Assembly: GCA_944385535.1 (NCBI GenBank)
Contig: CALWXR010000005.1
Coordinates: forward strand, 1 to 62,473
Reading direction: 5' to 3'
DNA: 62,473 nt
Origin: an uncultured Oscillospiraceae bacterium
Lineage (GTDB): Bacteria; Bacillota; Clostridia; Oscillospirales; Oscillospiraceae
Part shown: piece after piece, positions 9,327-18,315 of the stretch
How the letters are laid out: every line of letters starts with the position of its first letter
Position numbering within the stretch: the stretch's first letter is position 1
Notes under the pieces: model-generated
What the model was told of the DNA's origin: nothing
Databases searched by the model: none
What the model saw: only the letters and a program-made list of their open reading frames with translations
Program-made: the position numbers and the translations under genes

Positions 9327-10782
9327 GGCGTTCCCCCAATTCTTTCAGGTACGCGGCCACCTCTTCCCGCTCGTCCAAGTGGTACTTATGTCCGCCGATA
9401 TCCTGATATGTCTCATGGCCTTTTCCTGCAAGTACAATTATATCATCTTTTTTCCCAATGTCCATAGCATATCTTATGGCCAAGCGGCGGTCGGATATCA
9501 CAATATATTCCCCATCTTCCTGATTTACCCCTTTCAGGATGTCCTCGATGATGGCCATCGGTTCCTCGGTACGGGGATTGTCAGAGGTGATGACGGCGAT
9601 ATCCGACAGCTTGACCCCGAAATGTCCCATAACAGGCCGCTTCATCGGATCCCGGTCTCCGCCGCAGCCAAAGACGCAGATCAGCCGCCCCTTGCAGAAA
9701 TCCCTGACGGAACGCAGCACATTTTCCAGCCCGTCCGGGGTGTGGGCATAGTCGATGAGGACGCTGTAGGGCATGCCCGGTGTAGGCACCACCTCCACCC
9801 TGCCCTTGACCCCCTGGGCCTTTGCCAGGCTGGCGGCGCTGTCAGCCAGGGAGATCCCCAGGGTTTTAGCGATGCCCAGCACCGTCAGGGCGTTGTAAAC
9901 CGTAAATCTGCCGGGAATGGGAAGCTTCACCCGGGCGGACTCGCCGTCCATCCTGACGGTAAAGGCCACCCCTTCGGCGTGCAGCTCCACCTCCGAAGCG
10001 CCCATGACCGCTTCCCGGCCTTCCGCCGAGAGGGTGAGCACCGGGCAGGCCGCCGCGGCCAGGATCCGTCCGGCGTAGGCGTCGTCCACATTCACCACCG
10101 CCCGGCGGCACCGGCGGAACAATTCCGCCTTGGCGTCACAGTACGCGTCCATGGTTTTGTGAAAATCCAAATGATCCTCCGTCAGGTTGGTAAAGGCAGC
10201 CACATCAAAGGCAATGCCGCCAATCCGCTCCAAGACCACCGCGTGGCTGGATACCTCCATCACCACATGGGTGCACCCGGCATCCCGCATCCGGGCGAAC
10301 AGGCCCTGAAGCTCAAAGCTCTCCGGGGTGGTTCGTTCCGTGGGGATGGACTGATCTGCGATCATATTGGCCATGGTGCCGATCAGGCCCACCTTGGCCC
10401 CCAGGCAGGTTTCCAGCAGCTGCTTGAGCAGCAGTGTGGTGGAGGTTTTGCCGTTGGTGCCGGTGACGCCGATGACCGTCATGGCCCGGGCGGGATGGTC
10501 ATAGAAATTGCAGCCGATTTGAGCCAGGGCCAGCCGGTCCGAGGGCACCAGAATATAGGGCACATCCCCCTCCGGCTTCCTGGCGGCGACCACTGCCGCC
10601 GCCCCTTTTTCCAAAGCCATGGGAATAAATCGGTTCCCGTCGGCGGCAAAGCCGGAGATCGCCACAAACAGGCTGCCCGGCGTTACCTTCCGGGAGTCGT
10701 AATACACCTGCTCCACTTCTTTTTCCAGATCCGCGGTGGCCTCCAGAACGGGGATATTTTCCAGCAATTTCTTTAATTTCAT
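9319..10782 (-). CDS. murE: UDP-MurNAc-L-Ala-D-Glu:meso-DAP ligase
   Basis: MurE adds the third stem-peptide residue. The P loop is GVTGTNGKTSTTLL (about residues 110-123), and the C-terminal domain contains ITSDNPRTEEP. The DNPR sequence is the hallmark of enzymes specific for meso-diaminopimelate, so the wall is predicted to be DAP-type. The ATG at 10782 was preferred over one at 10830 because AAGGAG stands six bases before it, and this gives 487 residues, the usual size. Confidence 0.96.
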   Translation of the reverse strand: MKLKKLLENIPVLEATADLEKEVEQVYYDSRKVTPGSLFVAISGFAADGNRFIPMALEKGAAAVVAARKPEGDVPYILVPSDRLALAQIGCNFYDHPARAMTVIGVTGTNGKTSTTLLLKQLLETCLGAKVGLIGTMANMIADQSIPTERTTPESFELQGLFARMRDAGCTHVVMEVSSHAVVLERIGGIAFDVAAFTNLTEDHLDFHKTMDAYCDAKAELFRRCRRAVVNVDDAYAGRILAAAACPVLTLSAEGREAVMGASEVELHAEGVAFTVRMDGESARVKLPIPGRFTVYNALTVLGIAKTLGISLADSAASLAKAQGVKGRVEVVPTPGMPYSVLIDYAHTPDGLENVLRSVRDFCKGRLICVFGCGGDRDPMKRPVMGHFGVKLSDIAVITSDNPRTEEPMAIIEDILKGVNQEDGEYIVISDRRLAIRYAMDIGKKDDIIVLAGKGHETYQDIGGHKYHLDEREEVAAYLKELGERHA

Positions 10783-10826
10783 GGCAAGCTCCTTCTTCCT
10801 CCCTTGGAGGAATCCTATTACCCGGA

Positions 10827-13160
10827 TCAATCCCGGGCCGCTGTATCGGCAAACTGTAAGGTAACGGTGGTTCCGGCTGGAACCTGGGTATCCTTTTCCA
10901 CGTTCTGACCAACCACTTTGACTGTGGGCGACACTTCCGTATTCCCCGTCACCTGAATATATAACCCCAGCTGTCCTGCGGTGTCGCTGGCCTGCTGGCG
11001 GGTCATTCCGAAAAAGTCCGGTGTTGTGACCATGGTCATTTCCGGCGTCTGTCCCAGATACACCATGACGTCGCTGCCTCCGGCAAGGCTCTGCCCGGCT
11101 TTGGGCAGCTGCCCGGTCACCGTCTCACCGTCTCCGGAAAACACAGGATTCAGCCCCGCGTTTTTCAGCTTCTCCTCAGCCTCCTGCCGGGTCAGCCCGG
11201 TAAGCTCCTCCAGGACGACTTCCCCGGTCTCTTCCGGCAAAGCGGTCTGTTCCACCCCCAGGTAGGGCAGAATATCCGCCATAACCGCCCCCACCGTGGG
11301 CGCCGCCATAACGCCGCCGGAAATATAGATCCCGGTTTCACGGGATGGGGTGTCCAAAGCTACCAGAACAATATACTCCGGATCTTCCATAGGCGCAATC
11401 CCCACAAAGGACACAATTTTATCCTGAACCCGCTGTCCATTCTCGTCGAAAACGTCAATTTTTTCGCTGGTTCCGGTCTTTCCCCCAATGGAAAACCCCG
11501 CTACAGACGCATTTTTCGCCGTTCCTTCCGTGACGACGGAGCGGATCAGCTCCCGCATGGTGTCGGAGGTTTCCTTGCGAATGGTCTGGCGAACCGCCGT
11601 AGGCTCCGCCCGCATCACCGTATTGCCTTCCTCGTCCAGGATCTCCGAGACGATGTAAGGCTCCAGCAGCGTCCCTCCGTTGACCACAGAGGCAATGGCC
11701 CGCACCAGCTGCAATGGGGTGATCTTGAAGGTCTGCCCAAAGGAGCCGGAGGTCAAAGACGCGGTGCCCCATTTATCCGTATCGATAATCAGGGCTTTGT
11801 CAAAGAACACGCCCTTACTTTCCCCGGCCAGATCCACCCCCGTCTTTTCCAAAATGCCGAATTTCTCAATATACTCGTAAAACCGCTCCCCGCCCAGCTT
11901 CAGGGCGATGTGGGCAAAGGCGATGTTGCAGGAATTTTGCAGAGCCTGGGGCGTCTGTTCCGCCCCGTGGCCGGTGGAACGCCAGCAGTGGAGCCGCTGG
12001 GAGCGTCCGGGAATCTGCTCCGAGCCGGAGCAGTGAAAGGAGGTGTTCAGATCGATGGCCCCGCAGTCCAGAGCCGCCGCCATGGTCAGCACCTTAAAGG
12101 TTGACCCGGGCTCGTAGCCGTCGGACAGCACCCGGTTGCGCCACTGCTTCAGCCGGGCGGCGGACAGGGCCTCAGAATAGGCGGCTTTTCCCTGGTCATA
12201 GCCTTCGCTGCCTATGGGCTGGGACAGATAGTCCTGCTCCATCTGCTCCAAGGCCGTAGCCGTATCTGCGTCGGCGATTTCCAGGTAACAGTTGGGGTCA
12301 TAGCTGCCCAGGGTGGCCATGGCCAGGATCTCCCCGGTCTTGCAGTTCATGACCAGCCCGAAGGCCCCGTTTTGCACATCGTATTTGGCAATGGCCTCCT
12401 CCATCCGCTTTTCCAGGCAAGCCTGTACCGTGGTATCCAAGGTCAGGATCAAGCTGTTGCCCTGGCGGGAGGCTATGTAGTTTTCATAGGAGAAGGGCAT
12501 ATCCATCTCATTATTGCCCTTGGTGGTAATGACCTTCCCAGCGCCGCCGGTCAGGTAGCTGTCGTAAGCGGCCTCCACCCCTTCAGAACCGTCATTGGAC
12601 GCGTTGGTAAATCCGATGACCTGCGCCGCCAGGGTTTTATACGGGTAGACCCGCTGGGAGGCAGGCTCTAAGTGGATGCCGGAAATATCCTCTTCATTGA
12701 TATACTCCCGGATCCGGGCGGCGGTTTCCTCATCCACCCGGCTGCCCACCTGCTTATAGCGCTTGGTGATATCCGCCGCCTGCTCCGCGATCCATTGGGC
12801 GTCCTTTTCCAGGATCTGCCCCAACGCCTGGGACACCGCCTGAATATCCGCCTTGGACTGCTTCAGCTCATGGGGGTCCAGATACACATTTTCCACGGTC
12901 ACCGAAGTGGCCAGTACATTCATGTTCCTGTCGTAGATATCCCCCCGGTGGGCGGTGACGGAGGTGGTTCTGGTCTGATTCCGCAGGGCAAGATTGGCGT
13001 AATAGTCATAGTCCGTGATCATCAGGCTGTACAGCCGGACCCCCACCGGCACAAAGGCCAGCAGTCCAAACACCACCATAACCGCCATGATCCTGCGGTG
13101 CTGGCCGCTGTCCAGCCGCAGCCGTCCTTCCACCCGTTTCCTGCTTCGTCCCATGGGCAT
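10827..13160 (-). CDS. Class B penicillin-binding protein with two PASTA domains (FtsI/SpoVD type)
   Basis: This transpeptidase crosslinks septal or spore peptidoglycan. The 777-residue protein has one N-terminal membrane anchor (about 24-48) and a dimerisation domain. The transpeptidase motifs are STFK (about residue 352), SCN (about 408) and KTG (about 560). Two C-terminal PASTA repeats follow from about residue 645, typical of Gram-positive Pbp2x/SpoVD proteins. The gene follows ftsL and precedes murE, the place of pbpB or spoVD in Bacillus. I cannot tell the vegetative from the sporulation paralogue. Confidence 0.94.
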   Translation of the reverse strand: MPMGRSRKRVEGRLRLDSGQHRRIMAVMVVFGLLAFVPVGVRLYSLMITDYDYYANLALRNQTRTTSVTAHRGDIYDRNMNVLATSVTVENVYLDPHELKQSKADIQAVSQALGQILEKDAQWIAEQAADITKRYKQVGSRVDEETAARIREYINEEDISGIHLEPASQRVYPYKTLAAQVIGFTNASNDGSEGVEAAYDSYLTGGAGKVITTKGNNEMDMPFSYENYIASRQGNSLILTLDTTVQACLEKRMEEAIAKYDVQNGAFGLVMNCKTGEILAMATLGSYDPNCYLEIADADTATALEQMEQDYLSQPIGSEGYDQGKAAYSEALSAARLKQWRNRVLSDGYEPGSTFKVLTMAAALDCGAIDLNTSFHCSGSEQIPGRSQRLHCWRSTGHGAEQTPQALQNSCNIAFAHIALKLGGERFYEYIEKFGILEKTGVDLAGESKGVFFDKALIIDTDKWGTASLTSGSFGQTFKITPLQLVRAIASVVNGGTLLEPYIVSEILDEEGNTVMRAEPTAVRQTIRKETSDTMRELIRSVVTEGTAKNASVAGFSIGGKTGTSEKIDVFDENGQRVQDKIVSFVGIAPMEDPEYIVLVALDTPSRETGIYISGGVMAAPTVGAVMADILPYLGVEQTALPEETGEVVLEELTGLTRQEAEEKLKNAGLNPVFSGDGETVTGQLPKAGQSLAGGSDVMVYLGQTPEMTMVTTPDFFGMTRQQASDTAGQLGLYIQVTGNTEVSPTVKVVGQNVEKDTQVPAGTTVTLQFADTAARD

Positions 13161-13315
13161 CTTCGCCTTTCGAAAAAGATTGCGGCATTGGGCCGGCAGG
13201 CGATTACTGCTGTAAACGCGCGGTTCTCACAGGCCCAAATCGAACAATGGGCAGCAAGGGAATCCCTCGCCGCCCACTGCAGCTGCTATCTTAATTGTAT
13301 GGGACGCAGGCTTCT

Positions 13316-13789
13316 TTATGCAAACAGTCCGCTGAAAAACCAAATCACGTCCTCCCAGAATCCCGGCTCCGGTTCCGGTTCCGGGATTGTAACCGTCGCC
13401 GTGATGGTCTGGGCCTCCTCCTTGGGAATCATCCCCAGGGCCAGGGCCTTTTCCTCAATCTGCTTCAGATCGTATCCCGACCGGTACTGATGTTCCAGCT
13501 GGGCATTGGTTTTCTTAAGCTGGGAAACATACTGGCTCATCTGCTCATATTCCGCCCAGTCCGTCTGGATCCGAACAGCGCCTGCAACCATGGCCACGAG
13601 CATCACCACCGATACCGCGATGCCGATGAGCGCCAGGGGGTCAATGTAGATTTTCTCGATCCTGTCCAGCCCCGCCATAGGCAGCTTGGTTTTGGGCTTA
13701 CGCTTTTTCTCCTTGGCGGCCAGTGCCTGGGCCTCGCTGCCGTAGACATAAAACTGTCCGATATATTGGATCTTCGGCTTTGGTGTCAT
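13316..13789 (-). CDS. ftsL: FtsL-like septum protein
   Basis: A 157-residue bitopic protein with a basic N-terminal half of about 50 residues and one membrane helix at about 51-72. A heptad-like coiled coil (about 75-105) follows, then a Pro/Glu-rich segment with a final hydrophobic stretch. FtsL diverges too far for motif recognition, so the call rests on this topology and the place between rsmH and the PBP gene. It would act with DivIC and FtsQ. AAGGAG lies upstream of the ATG. Confidence 0.75.
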   Translation of the reverse strand: MTPKPKIQYIGQFYVYGSEAQALAAKEKKRKPKTKLPMAGLDRIEKIYIDPLALIGIAVSVVMLVAMVAGAVRIQTDWAEYEQMSQYVSQLKKTNAQLEHQYRSGYDLKQIEEKALALGMIPKEEAQTITATVTIPEPEPEPGFWEDVIWFFSGLFA

Positions 13790-13812
13790 AACCGGCTACG
13801 CTCCTTCAAATG

Positions 13813-14748
13813 CTAAATTTTCTCACACACACGCAGCTTAGCGCTGCGTGCTCTGGGGTTGCGCTCCAGTTCTTCTTCACCGGAAACAATGGGTTTTCGG
13901 GTAATCAGCTTTACCTGGGGCTTCTTTCCGCAGACGCACACCGGAAAATTGGGAGGGCAGGTACATCCCTTGGCGGCGCTTGCCATGGCGTTTTTTACGA
14001 TCCGATCTTCCAGAGAGTGGAAGGTGATCACCGCCAGCCGTCCGCCGGGATTCAGGCAGGGGATGGCGTCCTCCATCACCTTGGCTACCGCCCCCAGTTC
14101 GTCGTTTACAGCGATTCGAATGGCCTGAAAGCTGCGCTTGGCGGGATGCTGTTTTTCCCGCAGAGCTGCTGGGGGCATGGCGGAGCGGATAATATCCACC
14201 AATTCCAGTGTAGTTTGGATAGGCTTTTCATCCCGGCGGCGGCAGATGGCCCCGGCGATCTGAGGCGCGTAGCGCTCTTCGCCGTAGTCGTAGAGGATTC
14301 TTTTCAGCTCCTCGTAAGACCATCCGTTTACAACATCGCCGGCATTGAGGACATCTTCGCTGTTCATGCGCATGTCCAATGGTGCGTCCACCATATAGGA
14401 AAAGCCTCGCTGCGCATCATCCAATTGGGGAGAAGAAACTCCCAGATCCAGCAAGATACCATCCACACCGCCAATACCCAGCTCTTTCAGAACAGAAGCG
14501 ATCTCAGAAAAATTGGAGTGAACCAAGGTAACCCTGTCCCCGCAGGGGGCCAGACGTTCCCGGGCCGCCTTCAGCGCCACCGGATCCCGGTCAATGCCGA
14601 TATGACGGCCGGTGGTCAGTTTCTCGGCAATGCGCCGGGAATGTCCCCCGCCGCCCAAGGTGCCGTCCACATAGATGCCGTCGGGCTTGATATTCAGCGC
14701 CTCAATGCACTCCTCCAGCAAAACGGAAACATGATGAAATTCACTCAT
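13813..14748 (-). CDS. rsmH: 16S rRNA (cytosine1402-N4)-methyltransferase
   Basis: RsmH methylates N4 of C1402 in the decoding centre; RsmI, encoded at 19025-19861, modifies the ribose of the same nucleotide. The 311-residue protein begins with HHVSVLLEECIEAL, has the SAM motif YVDGTLGGGGHSRRI (about residues 26-40) and the family block LLDLGVSSPQLDD (about 100-112). Its ATG overlaps the mraZ stop (ATGA), so it is coupled to mraZ. Confidence 0.97.
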   Translation of the reverse strand: MSEFHHVSVLLEECIEALNIKPDGIYVDGTLGGGGHSRRIAEKLTTGRHIGIDRDPVALKAARERLAPCGDRVTLVHSNFSEIASVLKELGIGGVDGILLDLGVSSPQLDDAQRGFSYMVDAPLDMRMNSEDVLNAGDVVNGWSYEELKRILYDYGEERYAPQIAGAICRRRDEKPIQTTLELVDIIRSAMPPAALREKQHPAKRSFQAIRIAVNDELGAVAKVMEDAIPCLNPGGRLAVITFHSLEDRIVKNAMASAAKGCTCPPNFPVCVCGKKPQVKLITRKPIVSGEEELERNPRARSAKLRVCEKI

Positions 14749-15173
14749 AGGCCGATCGCCTCCAAGGACGCAAGCAGCTTTTCCGGGGTCAGATTCTCCG
14801 CCTCAAAGGAGGCGAACTCCTCCGCATCCCAGATCTCCGCCTGGCCGGCCCGGCCAACGATCATCACTTCCCGATCGATGCCCGCATAAGTTTGCAGGAA
14901 GGGCGTCAGGGAAAAGCGGAACTGCTTGTCCGGGGTGCATTCCGCCGCGTTCATAAAAATCAAGCTGGTGGCCCCGGCCCGCTGGGAAATGCTCAAAGCA
15001 TTGAAGTTGTCGGAAAGGCGCTGCCACTCTTCGGCAGTATAGATGGTAAGGCACCGGTGACCGCAGTTGACGCCCAAGGTGACGTAAAAGTTTCCTCCCA
15101 GTTCGTCTCTGAGCTTGGAGGGCACGAACAGCCGCCCCTTCTCATCCAGCTTGGCAGAGTATTTTCCGATCAC
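14745..15173 (-). CDS. mraZ: Transcriptional regulator MraZ
   Basis: MraZ is an AbrB-fold repressor that binds repeats upstream of its own dcw operon. The protein carries the paired family motifs, one at AKLDEKGRLFVPSKLR and a second DNA-binding half near residue 85. I chose the GTG at 15173 (142 residues, family length) because the protein then begins one residue before the GKYSAKLDEKGR block. An upstream in-frame GTG at 15203 would add ten residues and would put the operator repeats inside the gene. It is the first gene of the cluster. Confidence 0.92.
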   Translation of the reverse strand: MIGKYSAKLDEKGRLFVPSKLRDELGGNFYVTLGVNCGHRCLTIYTAEEWQRLSDNFNALSISQRAGATSLIFMNAAECTPDKQFRFSLTPFLQTYAGIDREVMIVGRAGQAEIWDAEEFASFEAENLTPEKLLASLEAIGL

Positions 15174-15187
15174 AGCGCACACCACCT

Positions 15188-15223
15188 TTCCCTTTTGCTC
15201 CACTTCACTACCCTTTTACTCCA
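15188..15223 (-). promoter_or_regulatory. Candidate MraZ operator: two direct repeats 21 bases apart
   Basis: On the minus strand TGGAGTAAAAGGGTA (15209-15223) recurs as TGGAGCAAAAGGGAA (15188-15202). The 21-base spacing, two helical turns, puts both copies on one face of the DNA between the promoter and the mraZ start. MraZ is known to bind direct repeats in this position in other bacteria; binding here is inferred. Confidence 0.55.
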
Positions 15224-15232
15224 ATTACAGAC

Positions 15233-15261
15233 AGTATACTACCCAGAAAGGAAAAAATCAA
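15233..15261 (-). promoter_or_regulatory. Promoter of the dcw cluster
   Basis: TTGATT, 17 bases, TATACT on the minus strand, about 60 bases before the mraZ GTG. The rest of the mraZ-clpC gap, 15262-15498, shows no gene; a short inverted repeat CGCG-AAAA-CGCG lies near 15471. Confidence 0.8.
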
Positions 15262-15498
15262 TCTTTTTCTTTCCGGATTTTGCTTTTACCCGAAAAAACG
15301 GCAGTATTTTCGAATATTTGTTCTATCAAAACGCCATTTTCTCAGTTTCCATTCAGCAAAGGCCGGAAGCTGATTTTCAGCCCCGGCCCCGCGCCGCGGA
15401 AAAGGCGGGCATCCCATTCGGCCTTCCCTGTTCCGCTTTTCCTTATAAAATGATAGATTCCCGGGATCCGCGAAAACGCGAGATCTCAATGGCGCCTC

Positions 15499-17817
15499 TT
15501 AAAAAACAACCTTTCCATCTTCCAGCTTCACCTTGACCCTTGCGGGCTTTTTCCCGCAGCGCAGCAGGAAGCTGGCCAAAGGCCCTTCCACCTCCGTCTG
15601 TACCAACCGCCGGAGCTGCCGGGCCCCATCCTTCCCCGGGCATTTTTTCAGCAGCGCCGCCGCAAGCTCCTGGGGATACTGAAGCTGGGTGCCAAGCGCC
15701 GCCGTCCGCTCCTGAAGCTGGCGCAGATATTTCCAGGCAATGGCCTCCATGGCCCCGCTTTCCAGAGGGGCAAAGTGGACGGTCTGATCGATCCGCCCCA
15801 AAAACTCCGGTGAAAACGCCTGGCGCAGAGCCTCCCGGATCTCGGCGGTTTTTCCCCCGGCGCAGAACCCAAGCCCTTCTCCTCGGATCTGACCGCCCAC
15901 GTTGGAGGTCATGACCACAATGGCGTTTTTGAAGCTGACCTTTCTGCCGGTGGAGTCGGTGAGCACCCCTTCTTCCATGATCTGAAGCAGGATCCCCAGC
16001 ACATCCGGATGGGCCTTTTCCAGTTCATCCAGCAGCACCAGGCAGTAGGGACGGCGGCGCACCGCCTCCGTCAGCTTGCCCCCTTCTTCGTAGCCCACAT
16101 AGCCGGGAGGGGCGCCGATGAGCCGGGATACCGACTGCTTTTCCATATACTCCGTCATATCCAGCCGGATCATGGACTCCCGGCTGCCGAATACCTCCTC
16201 TGCCAGAGCCCGGCAAAGCTCTGTCTTGCCCACGCCGGTGGGGCCGGTGAACAGCAGACAGGCTATGGGCCGGTTGGCGTCCCGTATGCCGGAATATCCC
16301 CGGCGCACCGCCTCCGCCACGGCGCTGACCGCCTGGCTTTGGCCCACCACCTGGGCGGAAAGCAGCCCTTCCAGGTTTAACAGCCGTTCCCGTTCCCCGG
16401 CGGTCAGCCGCCCTACCGGGATTCCGGTTCTGGCGGAGACCACCCAGGCAATGTCCGACCCGGTCACCGCCCGGATCCGCCGCCCTTCCGCCGGCCGGGA
16501 AAGATGCTGCATCTTATCCCGCAGCTCCGCCGCCCGCTCGAATTTCCGTTCCCGGACGGCCTCGTTCAGCTCCTGCTCCAGTTCCTTCCGGGCCGCGCCG
16601 CCCCGGCCCATCTGCAGCTCCTCCATCCTGGCCCGGGCCGCCCCCTCATCCAGCAGATCGATGGCTTTGTCTGGCAGGAACTGTTCCGGCAAGTACCGTA
16701 CCGACAGGTGTACCGCTTCTTTCAGGGCCTCCTCGGTGATCCGCAGATGATGGTGCCGCTCCAATCCCGGTTTCAGGGCACGCAAAATGGCAAGGGCCGC
16801 CTCCTCCCCCGGCTCTTCCACCACCACCGGCCGAAACCGCCGGTTCAGGGCCGCGTCCTTTTCGATATATTTCCGGTACTCCTCCCGGGTGGTGGCCCCC
16901 AGCATCTGGATCTCTCCCCGGCCCAGGGCGGGCTTAAAAATATTGGCGGCGTCAATGGCGCCCTCCGCCGCCCCGGCGCCCACAATGGTGTGCATCTCAT
17001 CCACAAAGAGGATCACATCCCCGCTGCGCTTGGTCTCCGCCAGAACATCCCGCAGCCGCTCTTCAAACTCCCCCCGGTATTTGGTGCCCGCCACTAAGCT
17101 TGCCATATTCAAGCTCACCAGGCGCTTATCCTTCAGCTGGGGCGGCACGCTGCCCATAGCCATCCGCTGGGCAAGGCCCTCGGCAATGGCGGTCTTTCCC
17201 ACGCCCGGCTCTCCCACCAGGGCCGGATTGTTCTTGTTTTTCCGGCACAAAATGCCGATGACCGTGTCGATCTCCTTTTCCCGGCCGATCACCGGCTCCA
17301 TGGAGGATGCCTTCATGATCAGATCCTCACTGAATTGCTCCAAAAGCTTCGTAGAAACCGCCTCCCTTTTTCCTTTCACAGGAGCACCCTGCTCCCAGCG
17401 CATATACTCCACCGTATGGGTAAACAGCGCGTCGGCGCTGATACCGTTAAGCAGCAGCAGTTCTCCTGCCGGGGAAGCTTCCTGCCGGGCCATAGCCAGC
17501 AGCAGATGCATGGGCCGGATCTCCCGGCTTCCCTGAAGCTTCGACTCCCGGGCCGCCATGCCCAGAATTTCCCGAGCATCCACCGTCAGGCCCTGGGGCA
17601 GGGGCAGATCCGGCGTTCCCATGCCGTACAGCAGCCTTGCCATGGCTTCCGTCAGATCCGGATCCATCCCCAGCAGGCGCAGCATCTGTCCCGCGGCATC
17701 CATCTGCCGAACCATAGCCAGAAGAATGTGGGCGGAGCCCACATAGCTGTGCCCAAGCTCCCTGGCTTTCTGGCCCGCCTGCTGGATCAGTTCCTCTGTC
17801 AGCATATGGTAACGCAT
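15499..17817 (-). CDS. clpC: ATP-dependent Clp protease ATPase subunit, ClpC type
   Basis: ClpC is a Hsp100 unfoldase that feeds substrates to ClpP. The 772-residue protein has an N-terminal double Clp repeat (about 1-145) and a first AAA module with GEPGVGKT (about 204). A UVR-like helical stretch with RERKFERAAELRDKM lies near 425, and the second AAA module has GPTGVGKT (about 527). The ATG at 17817 was chosen because a GAGGGGG site precedes it and the protein then starts at the N-domain. No CtsR-type operator or mcsA/mcsB neighbour is visible, unlike the Bacillus ctsR operon. Confidence 0.93.
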   Translation of the reverse strand: MRYHMLTEELIQQAGQKARELGHSYVGSAHILLAMVRQMDAAGQMLRLLGMDPDLTEAMARLLYGMGTPDLPLPQGLTVDAREILGMAARESKLQGSREIRPMHLLLAMARQEASPAGELLLLNGISADALFTHTVEYMRWEQGAPVKGKREAVSTKLLEQFSEDLIMKASSMEPVIGREKEIDTVIGILCRKNKNNPALVGEPGVGKTAIAEGLAQRMAMGSVPPQLKDKRLVSLNMASLVAGTKYRGEFEERLRDVLAETKRSGDVILFVDEMHTIVGAGAAEGAIDAANIFKPALGRGEIQMLGATTREEYRKYIEKDAALNRRFRPVVVEEPGEEAALAILRALKPGLERHHHLRITEEALKEAVHLSVRYLPEQFLPDKAIDLLDEGAARARMEELQMGRGGAARKELEQELNEAVRERKFERAAELRDKMQHLSRPAEGRRIRAVTGSDIAWVVSARTGIPVGRLTAGERERLLNLEGLLSAQVVGQSQAVSAVAEAVRRGYSGIRDANRPIACLLFTGPTGVGKTELCRALAEEVFGSRESMIRLDMTEYMEKQSVSRLIGAPPGYVGYEEGGKLTEAVRRRPYCLVLLDELEKAHPDVLGILLQIMEEGVLTDSTGRKVSFKNAIVVMTSNVGGQIRGEGLGFCAGGKTAEIREALRQAFSPEFLGRIDQTVHFAPLESGAMEAIAWKYLRQLQERTAALGTQLQYPQELAAALLKKCPGKDGARQLRRLVQTEVEGPLASFLLRCGKKPARVKVKLEDGKVVF

Positions 17818-17970
17818 GCAATTCCCCCTCTGTTTATTCCCTTGCGGGCGTCCTTTTCCCACGCTTCTTCCGGGCGCGTCTTTCCGAAAAGCGATTTGCA
17901 AAGCCTTTCTTGTCCGGGAAAGCATGGCCAACACAGGAATAAATTATTCATATTTTTTTGAAAAAAGGAA

Positions 17971-17998
17971 TTGCATTTTCAAAAATACATGCTACAAT
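17971..17998 (+). promoter_or_regulatory. Promoter for the ferredoxin gene
   Basis: TTGCAT, 16 bases, TACAAT, about 55 bases before the ferredoxin ATG, in an AT-rich stretch between divergent clpC and the ferredoxin. Confidence 0.65.
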
Positions 17999-18053
17999 GA
18001 AAATACGTTAATCAATAACGTGCAATTTATACAAGGAATATGGAGGTAATAGC

Positions 18054-18224
18054 ATGGCTTACATCATTACTGACGCTTGTGTCTCCTGCGGCGCCTGTGC
18101 AGAGCAGTGCCCCGTTGAGGCCATTTCCGAAGGCGACGGCAAGTACGAGATCAACCCCGACGTCTGCGTCTCCTGCGGTTCCTGCGCTGATCAGTGTCCC
18201 GCCGAGGCGATCGAGGAAGGCTAA
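18054..18224 (+). CDS. 2[4Fe-4S] ferredoxin
   Basis: A 56-residue bacterial-type ferredoxin of the clostridial class, a soluble low-potential electron carrier for anaerobic metabolism. Two cluster motifs are complete: C9-x2-C12-x2-C15-x3-C19-P, and C38-x2-C41-x2-C44-x3-C48-P. Each half reads like a copy of the other (ACVSCGACAEQCPVEAI and VCVSCGSCADQCPAEAI), the known internal duplication of the family. GGAGG stands eight bases before the ATG. It is monocistronic, with its own promoter and a strong terminator. No partner enzyme is adjacent, so it is probably a general carrier. Confidence 0.97.
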   Translation: MAYIITDACVSCGACAEQCPVEAISEGDGKYEINPDVCVSCGSCADQCPAEAIEEG

Positions 18225-18243
18225 TATTTCTCATCCGCCCATG

Positions 18244-18277
18244 TTTGGCCTGCGCTCTTGCGCAGGCCAAATTTTTG
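18244..18277 (+). terminator. Intrinsic terminator of the ferredoxin gene
   Basis: A perfect 12-pair stem TTTGGCCTGCGC/GCGCAGGCCAAA around TCTT, followed by a run of Ts. It starts 20 bases after the ferredoxin stop. Confidence 0.93.
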
Positions 18278-18286
18278 TTGTATAAT
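18258..18286 (+). promoter_or_regulatory. Candidate trmN6-rsmI promoter nested in the ferredoxin terminator
   Basis: TTGCGC (18258-18263), 17 bases, TATAAT (18281-18286), 30 bases before the next ATG. The -35 element lies in the loop and 3' arm of the ferredoxin terminator, so terminator and promoter share DNA. Confidence 0.6.
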
Positions 18287-18315
18287 GATCCAAAACCATC
18301 CCTCTGGAGGGCCCT

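Noticed and set aside
17818-17970. CtsR operator upstream of clpC
   Set aside because: No GGTCAAA direct repeats are present.
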